Source of the DNA: UBA6921 sp964532385
Lineage (GTDB): Bacteria; Pseudomonadota; Gammaproteobacteria; SG8-11
Assembly (NCBI GenBank): GCA_964532385.1
Contig: CAZHHW010000007.1
Span: forward strand, 1-58,606
Reading direction: 5' to 3'
Length of the DNA stretch: 58,606 nt
In this document: positions 41,113-50,991 of the stretch, piece by piece
How positions within the stretch are numbered: the stretch's first letter is position 1
Layout: each line of letters begins with the position of its first letter
Position numbers and translations under genes: made by a program
Notes under the pieces: generated by a model
What the model was told of the DNA's origin: nothing
What the model saw: only the letters and a program-made list of their open reading frames with translations
Databases searched by the model: none

Positions 41113-42633
41113 ATGGATCGAGCAACCTTATTCAAACACACTGCGATTGCCGCCGCCGTCGCCGCATTTGGAATGAATGCCAAGTTGGGCCACGCGGACA
41201 GCGCAGATTTCGGCGCGCATGTCGAGCAGCAACTCAAAGCCAAAGCAGAGAAATTATTCGGCATAGAACAGCCACTCAGCACGTCTGCCCCCGCCACCAC
41301 CGGTGCGTATCGCACCGCTGCACAGAGTGCTTATGATCAAGTATCGGTAGCGAAAGGTCTTAAGGTGCAATACATTTCGCGCAGCTCCGCGCAAAACGCC
41401 GATATGATGTTGCTGTGGCCGAATGGTCAAAACCCGACACACATTATCAGTGCGGTGGAGGAATCCAGTCCGCATAAAATCGGCATGCTGCCGAGCGGTA
41501 TCGACAAACTTACACCATCGGTACAGCGAGTTGATCTCGCGACGGGCGCCGCGGAAATCATTCTGCGCGGTCTATCCAGTGCGGATGGCATCCGCATGAC
41601 CGCCTGGGGCACGCTCCTGGTGTCGGAAGAAAACAGCAGTGGTAACGCGTACGAAATCATTGATCCACTGCATGTAACCAATCATACCGTCATCAATCGT
41701 GCCCTCGGCACCATCGTTGATGCCGACGGCAATCCATCGAACCGGATCGTAAAACGCAGCGCGTTGCCGACCATGGCCTGGGAAGGAATCGGCATGCTGG
41801 CCAACGGCGTGGTGATTGCCGGCGATGAATTGCGTCCTGGTTCTCCGGGCAACGCCGGCGGCGGTGCGATCTTCAAGTTTGTGCCGAGTATTGTCTATTT
41901 ACCGGCCAGTGGTCCAATCAGCGACTTGGAACAATCGCCGCTGGCCGCAGGCCGTGTGTATGCCCTGCAATCAAGCTGTGTAAACAACACTCAGCAATTC
42001 GGCCAAGGATGTGAAATCGGTTTAGGCGCGTGGATCGCGGTAAACGCCACGAGCGCGCGCGCCGATGCGAACAGCAGCGGCGCTACCGGTTTTTACCGTC
42101 CGGAAGATCTGGAGCTGGACCCGTTGTACAGCGATGCCGCCAACCCAGGCGCGGTGCGTTTCTGCTGGACCAATACCGGCAATGCAGAGGCCGGCAATTA
42201 CGGTGAAGTCATGTGTGGTGTCGACAACGAACCGCTGGTCACCACATTCACCGACAGCAGCGGCGCGCTCAAGCCCAAGCGCACCACCACGATCAATCGT
42301 TTTGTCGAGGGCGATGCGGACTTCAACCAGCCGGACAATCTCGCCTTTCAGCCCGGTACCGGAAATACTTATGTGATCGAGGATAACCCCAACGGCGACA
42401 TCTGGGCTTGCCTGCCCGATGGTGCGGACCGTGACATCAAGACCGACGGCTGCGTGAAAATCCTTTCGGTAAAAGATACATCGGCCGAGCCAACTGGTTT
42501 CTTCTTCGCACCGGACGGCAAAACGGCTTATGTCAATATTCAGCACTCCGACGACAGCAACATGCCGATGCTGGACGACTACGGCACCGATGACCTGATA
42601 AAGATTACCGGCTTCAAGGTCAAGAAAGATTGA
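41113..42633 (+). CDS. PhoX / DUF839 family phosphatase-like protein
   Basis: A 506-residue secreted protein of the DUF839 (PhoX) family. Visible blocks include RMTAWGTLLVSEENSSG, WEGIGMLANGVVIAGDE, FYRPEDLELDP, CGVDNEPLVTTF, FNQPDNLAFQPGTGNTYVIED in pattern, and GFFFAPDGKTAYVNIQHSDD. These acidic and aromatic blocks form the calcium/iron site region of PhoX. Known PhoX enzymes are Tat exported; here the signal peptide (cleavage near GHADS) lacks a twin-Arg pair, which argues for Sec export or functional divergence. AGGAGA precedes the ATG, and the upstream Pho box supports induction by phosphate limitation. Confidence 0.82.
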   Translation: MDRATLFKHTAIAAAVAAFGMNAKLGHADSADFGAHVEQQLKAKAEKLFGIEQPLSTSAPATTGAYRTAAQSAYDQVSVAKGLKVQYISRSSAQNADMMLLWPNGQNPTHIISAVEESSPHKIGMLPSGIDKLTPSVQRVDLATGAAEIILRGLSSADGIRMTAWGTLLVSEENSSGNAYEIIDPLHVTNHTVINRALGTIVDADGNPSNRIVKRSALPTMAWEGIGMLANGVVIAGDELRPGSPGNAGGGAIFKFVPSIVYLPASGPISDLEQSPLAAGRVYALQSSCVNNTQQFGQGCEIGLGAWIAVNATSARADANSSGATGFYRPEDLELDPLYSDAANPGAVRFCWTNTGNAEAGNYGEVMCGVDNEPLVTTFTDSSGALKPKRTTTINRFVEGDADFNQPDNLAFQPGTGNTYVIEDNPNGDIWACLPDGADRDIKTDGCVKILSVKDTSAEPTGFFFAPDGKTAYVNIQHSDDSNMPMLDDYGTDDLIKITGFKVKKD

Positions 42634-42666
42634 GATTAATAACGAGGGCGCCATGAAGCCGAAAAA

Positions 42667-45600
42667 TTAATAGTCATGATCTGTTCCAATTGCAACGGAT
42701 CTCCGCCCTCGCGGCGATGGCTTCGCGGCACTCACATGGCTTAACCAGGCATTGGAAATTTTTTCTTGCACGCTATTCTGTGCCTGCCGCGCTTGCAGAT
42801 TGGCGAAGTCCAACTCAAACAGGGGCTGATGCTGGTTGAAGCAGGAGAAAACAAACCGGGAGGTCTCGCCGCTGGCGCTGTCCACATGCCGGCACAGGCA
42901 CTGCGCGCAGATTTCTTTCATCATGCATTGCATCGGGCTGTTAACGGCCGCGACCGCCAACATGTCCGGCTTGAGCTGATGTTTGAGGCGGGTTTGCAGC
43001 GCTGTGGAAAATTGCTGCATCGCGCCGGGGTGATCCGAAAGCACGATGCAATCGCTTTGCGTCAGCCAATGCCGGTGTGCGCCGTGGGTCTCCATACAGG
43101 TATCAAGGAACTGCGCTAAGCCCTGTGTGAAGCAACAGTCCTGCTTGCGCTGCATGAAAAGCTGCGGCCCCTCGTCGAAAATCCACAGCGCCTGATCGGT
43201 CAATATTTCCAGCAAGCTTTGTACCCGGCGCGCCTGCTCCGGGTTACGGAAGCGGCCGATGAAGAAAATGCGGTTGCCCGCGGCACGCCAGCTTGCCGCC
43301 CCGTCGATGACACTGGTCACCGCCGAGTGCCCGCCGATCACCGTAATCGTGCCTTGCTGCGGTATCGGCAAGCCGGTACCGGTCGGCCCCATCAGCACCA
43401 CCGGCGTTCCCGGTTTAAGGCTGGCTGCGATGCGGCTCGATGCGCCGACACTGTTGACCAGCAATTGAACTTCGCCACGCGTTTTATCGACCTGCATACC
43501 GCCGATGGCCATGCCTTCCATAGTCAATGCGATGCCATGCAAGCGCTGCGACAGCGCATCGAAATTTTGTAATCGATACACCTGGCCCGGCCGCCAATGC
43601 TGCGCCGCCTGCGGTGCGCGCACGGTGAGCCGCGTGAGATGCGCGGCCAGCTGTTCCACGCGCAGGATTTGCGGCTGCAACCGCTGCTCCAATTCCGCCG
43701 CGAAACCTGCCCAGTCATGCTCAGGCGCCTGCAGCGGACGCGCGCGCAGCGGTGCCAGCAATTTTACGATCTCGTGCGCGGCGCGTTTGCCGGAAGCCAT
43801 CGCTTTCACTACGCTGCCATGAAACTGCGGATGGGTATCGCCGATGAAGGAAACGCGCAATGCCCCCTTGGCGTAAGAGGTAAAAAATCCGGGCGCGGCG
43901 GTTTTGTGATTGCCCACGCCGCTGACGCGCAGCAGCTCGCCGTTGTCGCCGATGCGATGCGCGGCGAAAAATTTTCCGTCCATCACGATGCTGCCCGGGT
44001 GCTCGCGTGCGTAGACGGTATTGGGAACGCTGCCGGCCGCAACGAACACCGCGCGCGCGGGTAACGTCACGATCTCATCGCTGCCCGCACGCCGCAGACG
44101 CAGTGCGCTGACATGCGCATGCGCATCGAGTAACGCTTCGACCGGCTCCAGATTCTCCGCATAGTAAATGCCCTCTTCCAGGGCTTTGCTGATTTCTTCA
44201 TGATTGCGCAAATAGGCGGGCGAAGTATTCATCGCGCGGCGATAGGCGACGGTGACGCCGCCCCAGGCATGAATCAAGCGCGCGAAATCGGGCGGCTCGC
44301 CCACGCTGCGCGCGCGTTCGCGTTCGGCGCGCACCGCGCGTCCATGCGCCAGAAATTCCGCGAGGATTTCAGCTTCCAGCGGGTTCCACTGCGGCGGCGC
44401 CTGCGTGGTTGCGGCGAGCGCTTCCCAGCGCGCCAGAGTTTTTTCCACCTGCCGAATGTAATAAGCCTGCACTTCGGTGGCAGTGTCGATGGCAGTGAGC
44501 CCGCCGCCGATCACCACCGCCGGTAAGCGCAGTTGTAAATTGGCGAGGCTCTTGCGCTTGGCCGCACCGGTGAGTTGCAGCGCCATTAAAAAATCGCTCG
44601 CCTGGCGGATACCTTGCGCCATATTGTTTTTCATCGGCAGCACCGTCGGCCGCCCGGCACCGGTAGCCAGCGTGACATGATCAAAACCAAGTTGCGCGGC
44701 ATCTTCCAGCATGAGCGTGCCGCCCACACGCACACCCCCGAACAAGCGGAATTGCGCGCTGCGCGCGAGCACGATGCGCACCAGCTTGAGAAAATTTTTA
44801 TCCCAGCGGATGGTGATGCCGTATTCCGCCACGCCGCCGAAGCCCGCCATGCTGCGGCCATCCAGCGGCTCGAATAAATCTTCCACCCGCTGCACGGGCA
44901 GCGCCGCGTTGCGCCCCGCTAATAAATTTTCCGGCAGCGGTTCGATCTTGAGGCCGTCCACCATCACCACGCCGCAGCCCTGCTGCAATAAATGGTGCGC
45001 TAAATTAAACCCGGCCGGACCTGCGCCCGCCACCAACACCTTGGCGCCGTGATACGGCAGGCGATAGGGCCGCGCGCGCTGCAATGGGTTCCAGCGCGTG
45101 AGCAAAAAATAAATCTCGAAGCCCCAGGGCCAGGACAAGACATCCGTGAGAATGCGCGTCTCGATTTGCGGAATGTTGACCGGTTCCTGCTTCTGATACA
45201 CGCAACTTGTCATGCAATCATTGCAAATACGATGACCGGTCGCGGGCAGCAGCGGATTGTCCACCATGATCATGGCCAGCGCGCCCAAGGTATAGCCATC
45301 GCGTTTGAGCACATGCGCTTCGGAAATTTTTTCACCCAGCGGACAGCCTGTGAGTTCGACCTCGAGCGGATTCTTGCGAAATGCTGGACTGTCCTTTTCG
45401 GAAAAGCCGCGCGCACAAAAATCTCCCTGATGCTCGTGGCAGTACACGCAGTAATGCACTTGATCCATGGTCTCGCGCAGCGAAAAACGCGTATCAGTGA
45501 GATTGAAGCCATCGCGTGCGCGTTGCGTGGCGTCAGGCCCTTGCAAACGTCCGGCGCCATCCTCCGGCAGCGCTTCGACCGGCACCCGTTTCAAATATTC

Positions 45601-46161
45601 GATGCGTCGCGGCAATTGCAAACTGATCCAGCCCTGCGTCGCGTTGCGGCCCTCCGTGCTGTTGCACGCGGCGTGCACCCACTCTTCCAGCAACATCAGC
45701 AGTGCTGAATCTTGCGCCGTCTCGGCCTGCGACCACAGTGTCGCGACCGCGTGCTCGCGATCTTCGCCTGCCGCGCGAGGCAGCAGCGCATCCAGCGCAC
45801 AGAATGGCCGTGTAGGCAGTGCGCGTTTTTTACGCGCACGTTGCTTGACAAATTTTTCCTTGAACGCATGGATCACATCATCGCGCGCTTGTGCCGCGCG
45901 CAACGCGTCGCGCGCCGCCGTCACCCGGAAGGTGCGCACTATAAAATCCTCGGCGTGGCGCGCCACGGCGATGAGCAGCGCCGCTTCCGCAGGACCCGCG
46001 CACGCGGCTTGGTTGCGATACGCGACATAGCGCAATGCCAGTTGCGGCTCTGCCTGTTGCAGCGTCGCAATAAATAATTTGTCGAGAACTGGAAGTCGCT
46101 CGGCACGATAGAGATCGGAATAGTCAAAACCCTCCAGGTCGAAGTGCAGATTCGCGCTCAT
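42667..46161 (-). CDS. large GltD/PyrK-like Fe-S flavoprotein oxidoreductase
   Basis: A 1164-residue multidomain redox protein. Residues 1-~230 are helical and unfamiliar. At ~238-321 there are GltD-like Fe-S cysteines (C-x2-C-x7-C..GCPLG and C-x2-C-x3-C). A glutamate-synthase-small-subunit-like flavoprotein follows (VAGAGPAGFNLA at ~387 for FAD, VIGGGLTAIDTATE for NAD(P)H, VFVAAGSVPNTV, SFIGDTHPQFHGSVVKA). Residues ~875-1110 look like a ferredoxin reductase/PyrK module with a [2Fe-2S]-type C-x5-C-x2-C-x-C near 1080. It could pass electrons from NAD(P)H to ferredoxin. AAGGAGG fits the second ATG (46161) best. A putative GntR operator lies 20 bases upstream, so it joins the regulon of the neighbouring operon. 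Confidence 0.75.
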   Translation of the reverse strand: MSANLHFDLEGFDYSDLYRAERLPVLDKLFIATLQQAEPQLALRYVAYRNQAACAGPAEAALLIAVARHAEDFIVRTFRVTAARDALRAAQARDDVIHAFKEKFVKQRARKKRALPTRPFCALDALLPRAAGEDREHAVATLWSQAETAQDSALLMLLEEWVHAACNSTEGRNATQGWISLQLPRRIEYLKRVPVEALPEDGAGRLQGPDATQRARDGFNLTDTRFSLRETMDQVHYCVYCHEHQGDFCARGFSEKDSPAFRKNPLEVELTGCPLGEKISEAHVLKRDGYTLGALAMIMVDNPLLPATGHRICNDCMTSCVYQKQEPVNIPQIETRILTDVLSWPWGFEIYFLLTRWNPLQRARPYRLPYHGAKVLVAGAGPAGFNLAHHLLQQGCGVVMVDGLKIEPLPENLLAGRNAALPVQRVEDLFEPLDGRSMAGFGGVAEYGITIRWDKNFLKLVRIVLARSAQFRLFGGVRVGGTLMLEDAAQLGFDHVTLATGAGRPTVLPMKNNMAQGIRQASDFLMALQLTGAAKRKSLANLQLRLPAVVIGGGLTAIDTATEVQAYYIRQVEKTLARWEALAATTQAPPQWNPLEAEILAEFLAHGRAVRAERERARSVGEPPDFARLIHAWGGVTVAYRRAMNTSPAYLRNHEEISKALEEGIYYAENLEPVEALLDAHAHVSALRLRRAGSDEIVTLPARAVFVAAGSVPNTVYAREHPGSIVMDGKFFAAHRIGDNGELLRVSGVGNHKTAAPGFFTSYAKGALRVSFIGDTHPQFHGSVVKAMASGKRAAHEIVKLLAPLRARPLQAPEHDWAGFAAELEQRLQPQILRVEQLAAHLTRLTVRAPQAAQHWRPGQVYRLQNFDALSQRLHGIALTMEGMAIGGMQVDKTRGEVQLLVNSVGASSRIAASLKPGTPVVLMGPTGTGLPIPQQGTITVIGGHSAVTSVIDGAASWRAAGNRIFFIGRFRNPEQARRVQSLLEILTDQALWIFDEGPQLFMQRKQDCCFTQGLAQFLDTCMETHGAHRHWLTQSDCIVLSDHPGAMQQFSTALQTRLKHQLKPDMLAVAAVNSPMQCMMKEICAQCLCRHVDSASGETSRFVFSCFNQHQPLFELDFANLQARQAQNSVQEKISNAWLSHVSAAKPSPRGRRSVAIGTDHDY

Positions 46162-46180
46162 CATTGCCTCCTTTGCGCCG

Positions 46181-46202
46181 CCAACTTGTTATGACAAGTT
46201 GG
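46181..46202 (-). promoter_or_regulatory. putative GntR operator, site 1
   Basis: CCAACTTGT-TATG-ACAAGTTGG: perfect 9-base arms around TATG. Its core CTTGTTATGACA recurs upstream of the GntR gene at 53808. On the minus strand it contains TGTCATAAC, which resembles an extended -10. It sits between the terminator and the oxidoreductase start. Confidence 0.65.
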
Positions 46203-46205
46203 CGC

Positions 46206-46233
46206 AAAAAAACGGCGGCATGGTCTGCCGCCG
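46206..46233 (-). terminator. rho-independent terminator of the transport operon
   Basis: On the minus strand CGGCGGCA-GACCA-TGCCGCCG is followed by seven T. It closes the operon that runs from the GntR gene to the ABC ATPase and separates it from the large oxidoreductase. Confidence 0.88.
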
Positions 46234-46241
46234 TGGTTTAA

Positions 46242-46341
46242 NNNNNNNNNNNNNNNNNNNNNNNNNNNNNNNNNNNNNNNNNNNNNNNNNNNNNNNNNNN
46301 NNNNNNNNNNNNNNNNNNNNNNNNNNNNNNNNNNNNNNNNN
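46242..46341. other. assembly gap (100 N) inside or at the end of the ABC ATPase gene
   Basis: Exactly 100 N. The C-terminus of the ATPase is hidden. A TAA on the minus strand right after the gap (46240-46238) may be its real stop, since the terminator follows at once. Confidence 0.99.
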
Positions 46342-47209
<868 letters not shown>

Positions 47210-47213
<4 letters not shown>

Positions 47214-48160
47214 GTGCGGCCCCGCTGAGGGTGAGTGGATAACCACGGCATGGCCAAATTACCCAGCAGCCGGATACCGCCGCTGCACGCGAGCCCCAAC
47301 ATGCCGATCACGATCATGCCGATAGCAATGTCGGCATACTCGATCAGCGAGTAGGCTTCCCAAGTGAAATAGCCGATGCCGAACTGACCCGAAATCATCT
47401 CCGCCGCGATCAGCGACACCCAGGCCACGCCCATGCCGATGGTCAGTCCGGTAAAAATATGCGGCAGCGCGGCGGGCAAGATCACCTGGCGCAGCAGCGC
47501 GAACTCGGTCGCACCCAGGCAGCGCGCGGCGCGCACCAGCACCGGATCGACACTGTTCACGCCATGAATGGTGTTGAGCAAGATTGGAAAAAACGAACCC
47601 AGAAAAGTAATGAACACGATGCTGGTTTCATTGGTCGGCCACAGCATGATCGCCATCGGCACCCACGCAATCGCCGGGATCGGCCGCAGCACTTCGAACA
47701 CCGGCAACAGCAAACCGCGCGCGATGCGGTATTGCCCGATCAACAAACCGAAGCCGACACCCAACCCGGTCGCGATGCCGAAGCCCAGCAGGATGCGGCG
47801 CAAGCTGATGCCCATGTTGTGATAGAACTTGTCGCTGTGTACCAAATGCGCGGCGTTGCCGAGAATGTCGCCCGGCGATGGGATATTGGTGAAGCGGATA
47901 TAAAAATCCCAGCGATACTTGGTCGCGAAGTACCAGAGCATGATAAATAGACCGAGCGAGAGCGTCGTCATTAATATCCCGGGCAACACGCCCAGTAGCG
48001 CGGCGGCCATGCGCCGCACCGGCGGTAGCGCGCCGGGCGGCGCAAGCCGCAATGCTTGCTGCGGCGACAGCGTGGGCTGCGGTGCCAGTGCCAGACTTCG
48101 CCCTTCAGCCGGAACTTCAGCCTTGCCGTTCTCGAGATCCAGATTGGTTGCGGGTCGCAT
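47210..48160 (-). CDS. NitT/TauT-type ABC transporter permease
   Basis: A 316-residue inner-membrane permease of the binding-protein-dependent type (TauC/SsuC-like). A Pro/Ala-rich cytoplasmic N-terminal tail (~1-50) precedes about six membrane spans. The ATPase-contacting EAA-like loop is AARCLGATEFALLRQVILPAALP. It overlaps the ATPase start by 4 bases and begins 3 bases after the binding-protein stop, so all three are one unit. Confidence 0.9.
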
Positions 48161-48163
48161 GGC

Positions 48164-49624
48164 TTAGCTTCCTGTTTTCGCCGCAGCCAATGCTTCGTCA
48201 TAAGTGGCGGACTGCCCGCCCTCTTTCGCAGCCCAGGCTTCCGCATCTTTCTTCAGCAAAAATGGGACGATGTCCGGTTTCTGTGGATTCTTGGTGCTGA
48301 GCGCGTAATAAGCTTTGTCGGCGAAGAGCTTGATGCCGGCGGTTTTGTCGAATACAAACGCCACACCGATTTTCTTGCCTTGTTGCAGGCTATCTTTCAC
48401 TCCCGCCAAGGTGCAGCCCGCCGAGCTGTAGGCTGTAATACCACCGCCCTCGATCCACACCTCGCCGCCCTCGCGCGGATTTTTGATCGGTTTCTTGCAC
48501 AATGGATCGGTGCCGCTGATTTCGTAACCAGCAAAACTCGCCTTCTGTTTTTCGTAATCCATGCCGCGCTCTTTGAACGCCTGCTTGATGTAGCTGTCGT
48601 TGACCCAGGTGTCGGCATTAAAGTCTTTCACCCGTCCCATGCGTTGCAATACGCCGTGGTCGTATTTGACGGTTTCGATCCAGCGCGGCTTGATGCTGGG
48701 GTCGAGCGTATGCACGCCGCTGGGTCCCAGAAACATATAGGCGACTTCCTTCTCGATCTTGGTCCACTCCTCGATCTTGGTCGCCGCCAGGGCCGGGTCT
48801 TTGCGCACCCAGTCATTCGCATCGAGCAATGCTTTCAAATAGGCCACCACGAATTCTGGATATTTCTCGGCGAAATCCTTGCGCACTACGATGCCGTGAA
48901 AGGTAGGTAATTTCGTTTCCACGCCATCGAAAATTTTGCGTGCGAAGCCGCGATATGGAAGCAGTTCCGCGAAGGGTACGAAATCCGCATGGCCGTCAAG
49001 CTTGTGTTCCTGCAGGTTGGTGGTGCCGACTTCCGGACTTTGGCTGGCCAGTTCCCAGAAGTCGTCTTTCCAGCCGTGATCCTCCATCGCCTTGAGCAGC
49101 ATGCCATGTGCGGCGGAGCCGAACGGCACCGAGACTTTTTTACCTTTCAAGTCCGCGAGCTGGTAGTAAGGCGAATCCTTGTGCACCACCATGCCATTGC
49201 CCGCGCCGTTCAGGTTGTAGGCGATCAATGCGATCAATTCGCTCTTGGTGTCAACACCCGCCTGGAAGGTGGCGCCGTTCACCAGCAGCGGATAATCCCC
49301 CATCATGCCGATCTGTAACTTGTTGGCCACCATGCCGTTGGTCACCGGCGGACCGGAAGTAAAATTCTGCCAATCGAATTTGAACTCGACGTCCTTATAC
49401 TTGGGTGTTTTCTTCAGCTCGGCGAGATAGCTGTCCATCAGGCCGAGTTTTTCGATCACGATGCCGCCGGTGACGGTATTGGTGGTGGTGTTCTGTGTGC
49501 CGATGCCCACGGTAACGACTTCCGCTTGCGCGCTTGGGCTTGGAGTACAGACTGCCGCGAGCGCTAGAGTTGCGGAGAGTAGTTGTGCACGACGTCTAAC
49601 ACAGTGTGGGATAAACATGTTCAT
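48164..49624 (-). CDS. NitT/TauT-type substrate-binding protein with NosL-like C-terminal domain
   Basis: A 486-residue periplasmic protein. A Sec signal peptide ends near SAQAEV. Residues ~36-345 form a NitT/TauT-type binding protein (VTVGIG, GMMGDYPLL, DLKGKKVSVPFGSAAHGML, RGFARKIFDGVETKLPTFHG in pattern). This group binds sulfonates, nitrate, pyrimidine precursors and similar small solutes. Residues ~350-480 are additional and resemble NosL, the copper-binding accessory protein of nitrous oxide reductase: a Cys in DPLCKKPI, a Cys in SSAGC, VAFVFDK, DKAYYAL, and the ending DAEAWAAKEGGQSATYDEAL. Ordinary binding proteins of this family are ~330 residues, so the fusion is unusual. It may couple solute recognition to metal or thiol binding. 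Confidence 0.82.
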   Translation of the reverse strand: MNMFIPHCVRRRAQLLSATLALAAVCTPSPSAQAEVVTVGIGTQNTTTNTVTGGIVIEKLGLMDSYLAELKKTPKYKDVEFKFDWQNFTSGPPVTNGMVANKLQIGMMGDYPLLVNGATFQAGVDTKSELIALIAYNLNGAGNGMVVHKDSPYYQLADLKGKKVSVPFGSAAHGMLLKAMEDHGWKDDFWELASQSPEVGTTNLQEHKLDGHADFVPFAELLPYRGFARKIFDGVETKLPTFHGIVVRKDFAEKYPEFVVAYLKALLDANDWVRKDPALAATKIEEWTKIEKEVAYMFLGPSGVHTLDPSIKPRWIETVKYDHGVLQRMGRVKDFNADTWVNDSYIKQAFKERGMDYEKQKASFAGYEISGTDPLCKKPIKNPREGGEVWIEGGGITAYSSAGCTLAGVKDSLQQGKKIGVAFVFDKTAGIKLFADKAYYALSTKNPQKPDIVPFLLKKDAEAWAAKEGGQSATYDEALAAAKTGS

Positions 49625-49672
49625 CGATCTCCTTTCCGATCTGAAATTAAACTAGATGCAGTACGACCCTAT

Positions 49673-50020
49673 TCACATCGCTGCTCGCGCAGTGTCCGCG
49701 GTTTCCAGGTATTGAAATTTATCTTTGATCTCCGACCACTGGTCGGCGTCGTCGAGCGGCTCGCTCTTGTTCTTTATCAGGGGCCATGTCTTGGCGAGCT
49801 CGGCGTTCAACGCAATGTAATGTGCATATTCCGCAGGTAAGTCAGGTTCGTTGAAAATCGCACTGACCGGGCATTCATCCACGCACAGCGAGCAATCGAT
49901 GCACTCAACCGGATCGATCACCATGAAGTTCGGCCCGGCGTGGAATGCATCCACCGGACACACATCGACGCAATCGCTGTATTTGCACTTAATGCAGGGT
50001 TCGGTCACTACATAGGTCAT
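49673..50020 (-). CDS. fdxA: FdxA-type 7Fe ferredoxin
   Basis: A 115-residue ferredoxin close to Azotobacter ferredoxin I. The N-terminal cluster region has C9, C12, C17 and C21 (CIKCKYSDCVDVCPVDAF), and the second cluster has C40, C43, C46 and C50 (CIDCSLCVDECP). Such proteins hold one 3Fe-4S and one 4Fe-4S centre and carry electrons at low potential. GAGGAG is 6 bases before the ATG at 50020. It sits between the HEAT-repeat gene and the binding protein, and probably links the large reductase to the AprA-like enzyme. Confidence 0.92.
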   Translation of the reverse strand: MTYVVTEPCIKCKYSDCVDVCPVDAFHAGPNFMVIDPVECIDCSLCVDECPVSAIFNEPDLPAEYAHYIALNAELAKTWPLIKNKSEPLDDADQWSEIKDKFQYLETADTARAAM

Positions 50021-50030
50021 GACGGTCTCC

Positions 50031-50981
50031 TCATTTCGAAAGCTGGTTAAGCGCAAGCATGGCGAGCTTGCGCACGTCGGGATCGGTATCCTGCAAGGCT
50101 TTTTCCAGGGCTGGAATCGCCGCCACATCGCCCACCTCGCCCAAGGCGATGGCGGCTTCCTTACGCAGATTGCTGATGTCATGACCGAGCGCTTCGATCA
50201 GCGCCGGCAAGGCGCTGCGTGCGCGCAACTTGCCCAGACTGCGTGCCGCTTTGATACGCACTTGCCAATAGCGATCCGCCATGGCCGCGATCAAGTCGTT
50301 GCTGGTATGCGCCGCCAGCAGCTTGCCCAGCGTCGCGGCCGCTTCTTCACGCACCTGCCAGGAAACATCCTGCAGCGCCTGTTTGAGTGCCGCAGTAACC
50401 AGCACCGGATCAGCCGCAAAGCCCAGTGCGCCGGTCGCGATGCGGCGTGCTTCCGGATCGGGATCGGTTCCGGCGATGCGTGCGATCTCCGGCAATGCCG
50501 CCGGGTTTTTCAGATAGCCCAGCACACCCAGTGCGGCACAGCGCACTTCGACGGCGTTGTCTGAAAGTGACGCAAGCGCCGGGGCAAATGCGTCGGGGCG
50601 GCGCAACGCGCGTAGTGCGCGGAATAAGGCCGCTGTTGCGAATGGGGTTTTGACTTTTGGCAGCGCGGCCAACAGGCCATCCCCCATCGCAGGCTCTTTT
50701 AATTCAGAAAGCGTCGCCGCCGCCGCTGCGCGCACTTCGGCGTCGCCATCATCTAACGCGGCGATCAACCCGCTGACCACTGCGTGAATTTCGTAACCCT
50801 CCAGCAGGCGCGCCGCTTCCGTACGGACTTTGGCATCCGCGTCTTCGAGCGCGGCGAGCAACAGCGTTTCGATCTCGTCCGCGTCGCTGTCGGGCAGATT
50901 CATCACGGCAATGCGGCGCACTTCGGGGTCTGTGCTTGACAATCGGCCGTGAATATCCGGAACAATGGTTGCAGTGAGCAT
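50031..50981 (-). CDS. HEAT-repeat protein (PBS lyase type)
   Basis: A 316-residue protein made of about nine ~31-residue HEAT repeats, for example DADAKVRTEAARLLEG, DGDAEVRAAAAATLSELK, DPEARRIATGALGFAADP, VSWQVREEAAATLGKLL and DPDVRKLAMLALNQL. No signal peptide is seen. Such PBS-lyase-like scaffolds bind partner proteins and sometimes cofactors. The ATG at 50981 has GAGGTAA upstream. Position between two ferredoxins suggests that it organises or matures the redox complex; this is inference. Confidence 0.88.
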   Translation of the reverse strand: MLTATIVPDIHGRLSSTDPEVRRIAVMNLPDSDADEIETLLLAALEDADAKVRTEAARLLEGYEIHAVVSGLIAALDDGDAEVRAAAAATLSELKEPAMGDGLLAALPKVKTPFATAALFRALRALRRPDAFAPALASLSDNAVEVRCAALGVLGYLKNPAALPEIARIAGTDPDPEARRIATGALGFAADPVLVTAALKQALQDVSWQVREEAAATLGKLLAAHTSNDLIAAMADRYWQVRIKAARSLGKLRARSALPALIEALGHDISNLRKEAAIALGEVGDVAAIPALEKALQDTDPDVRKLAMLALNQLSK

Positions 50982-50991
50982 CTGGGTTACC

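Noticed and set aside
48056..48910. 284-codon open frame on the plus strand across the binding-protein and permease genes
   Set aside because: Spans two real genes on the other strand and carries no coherent domain.
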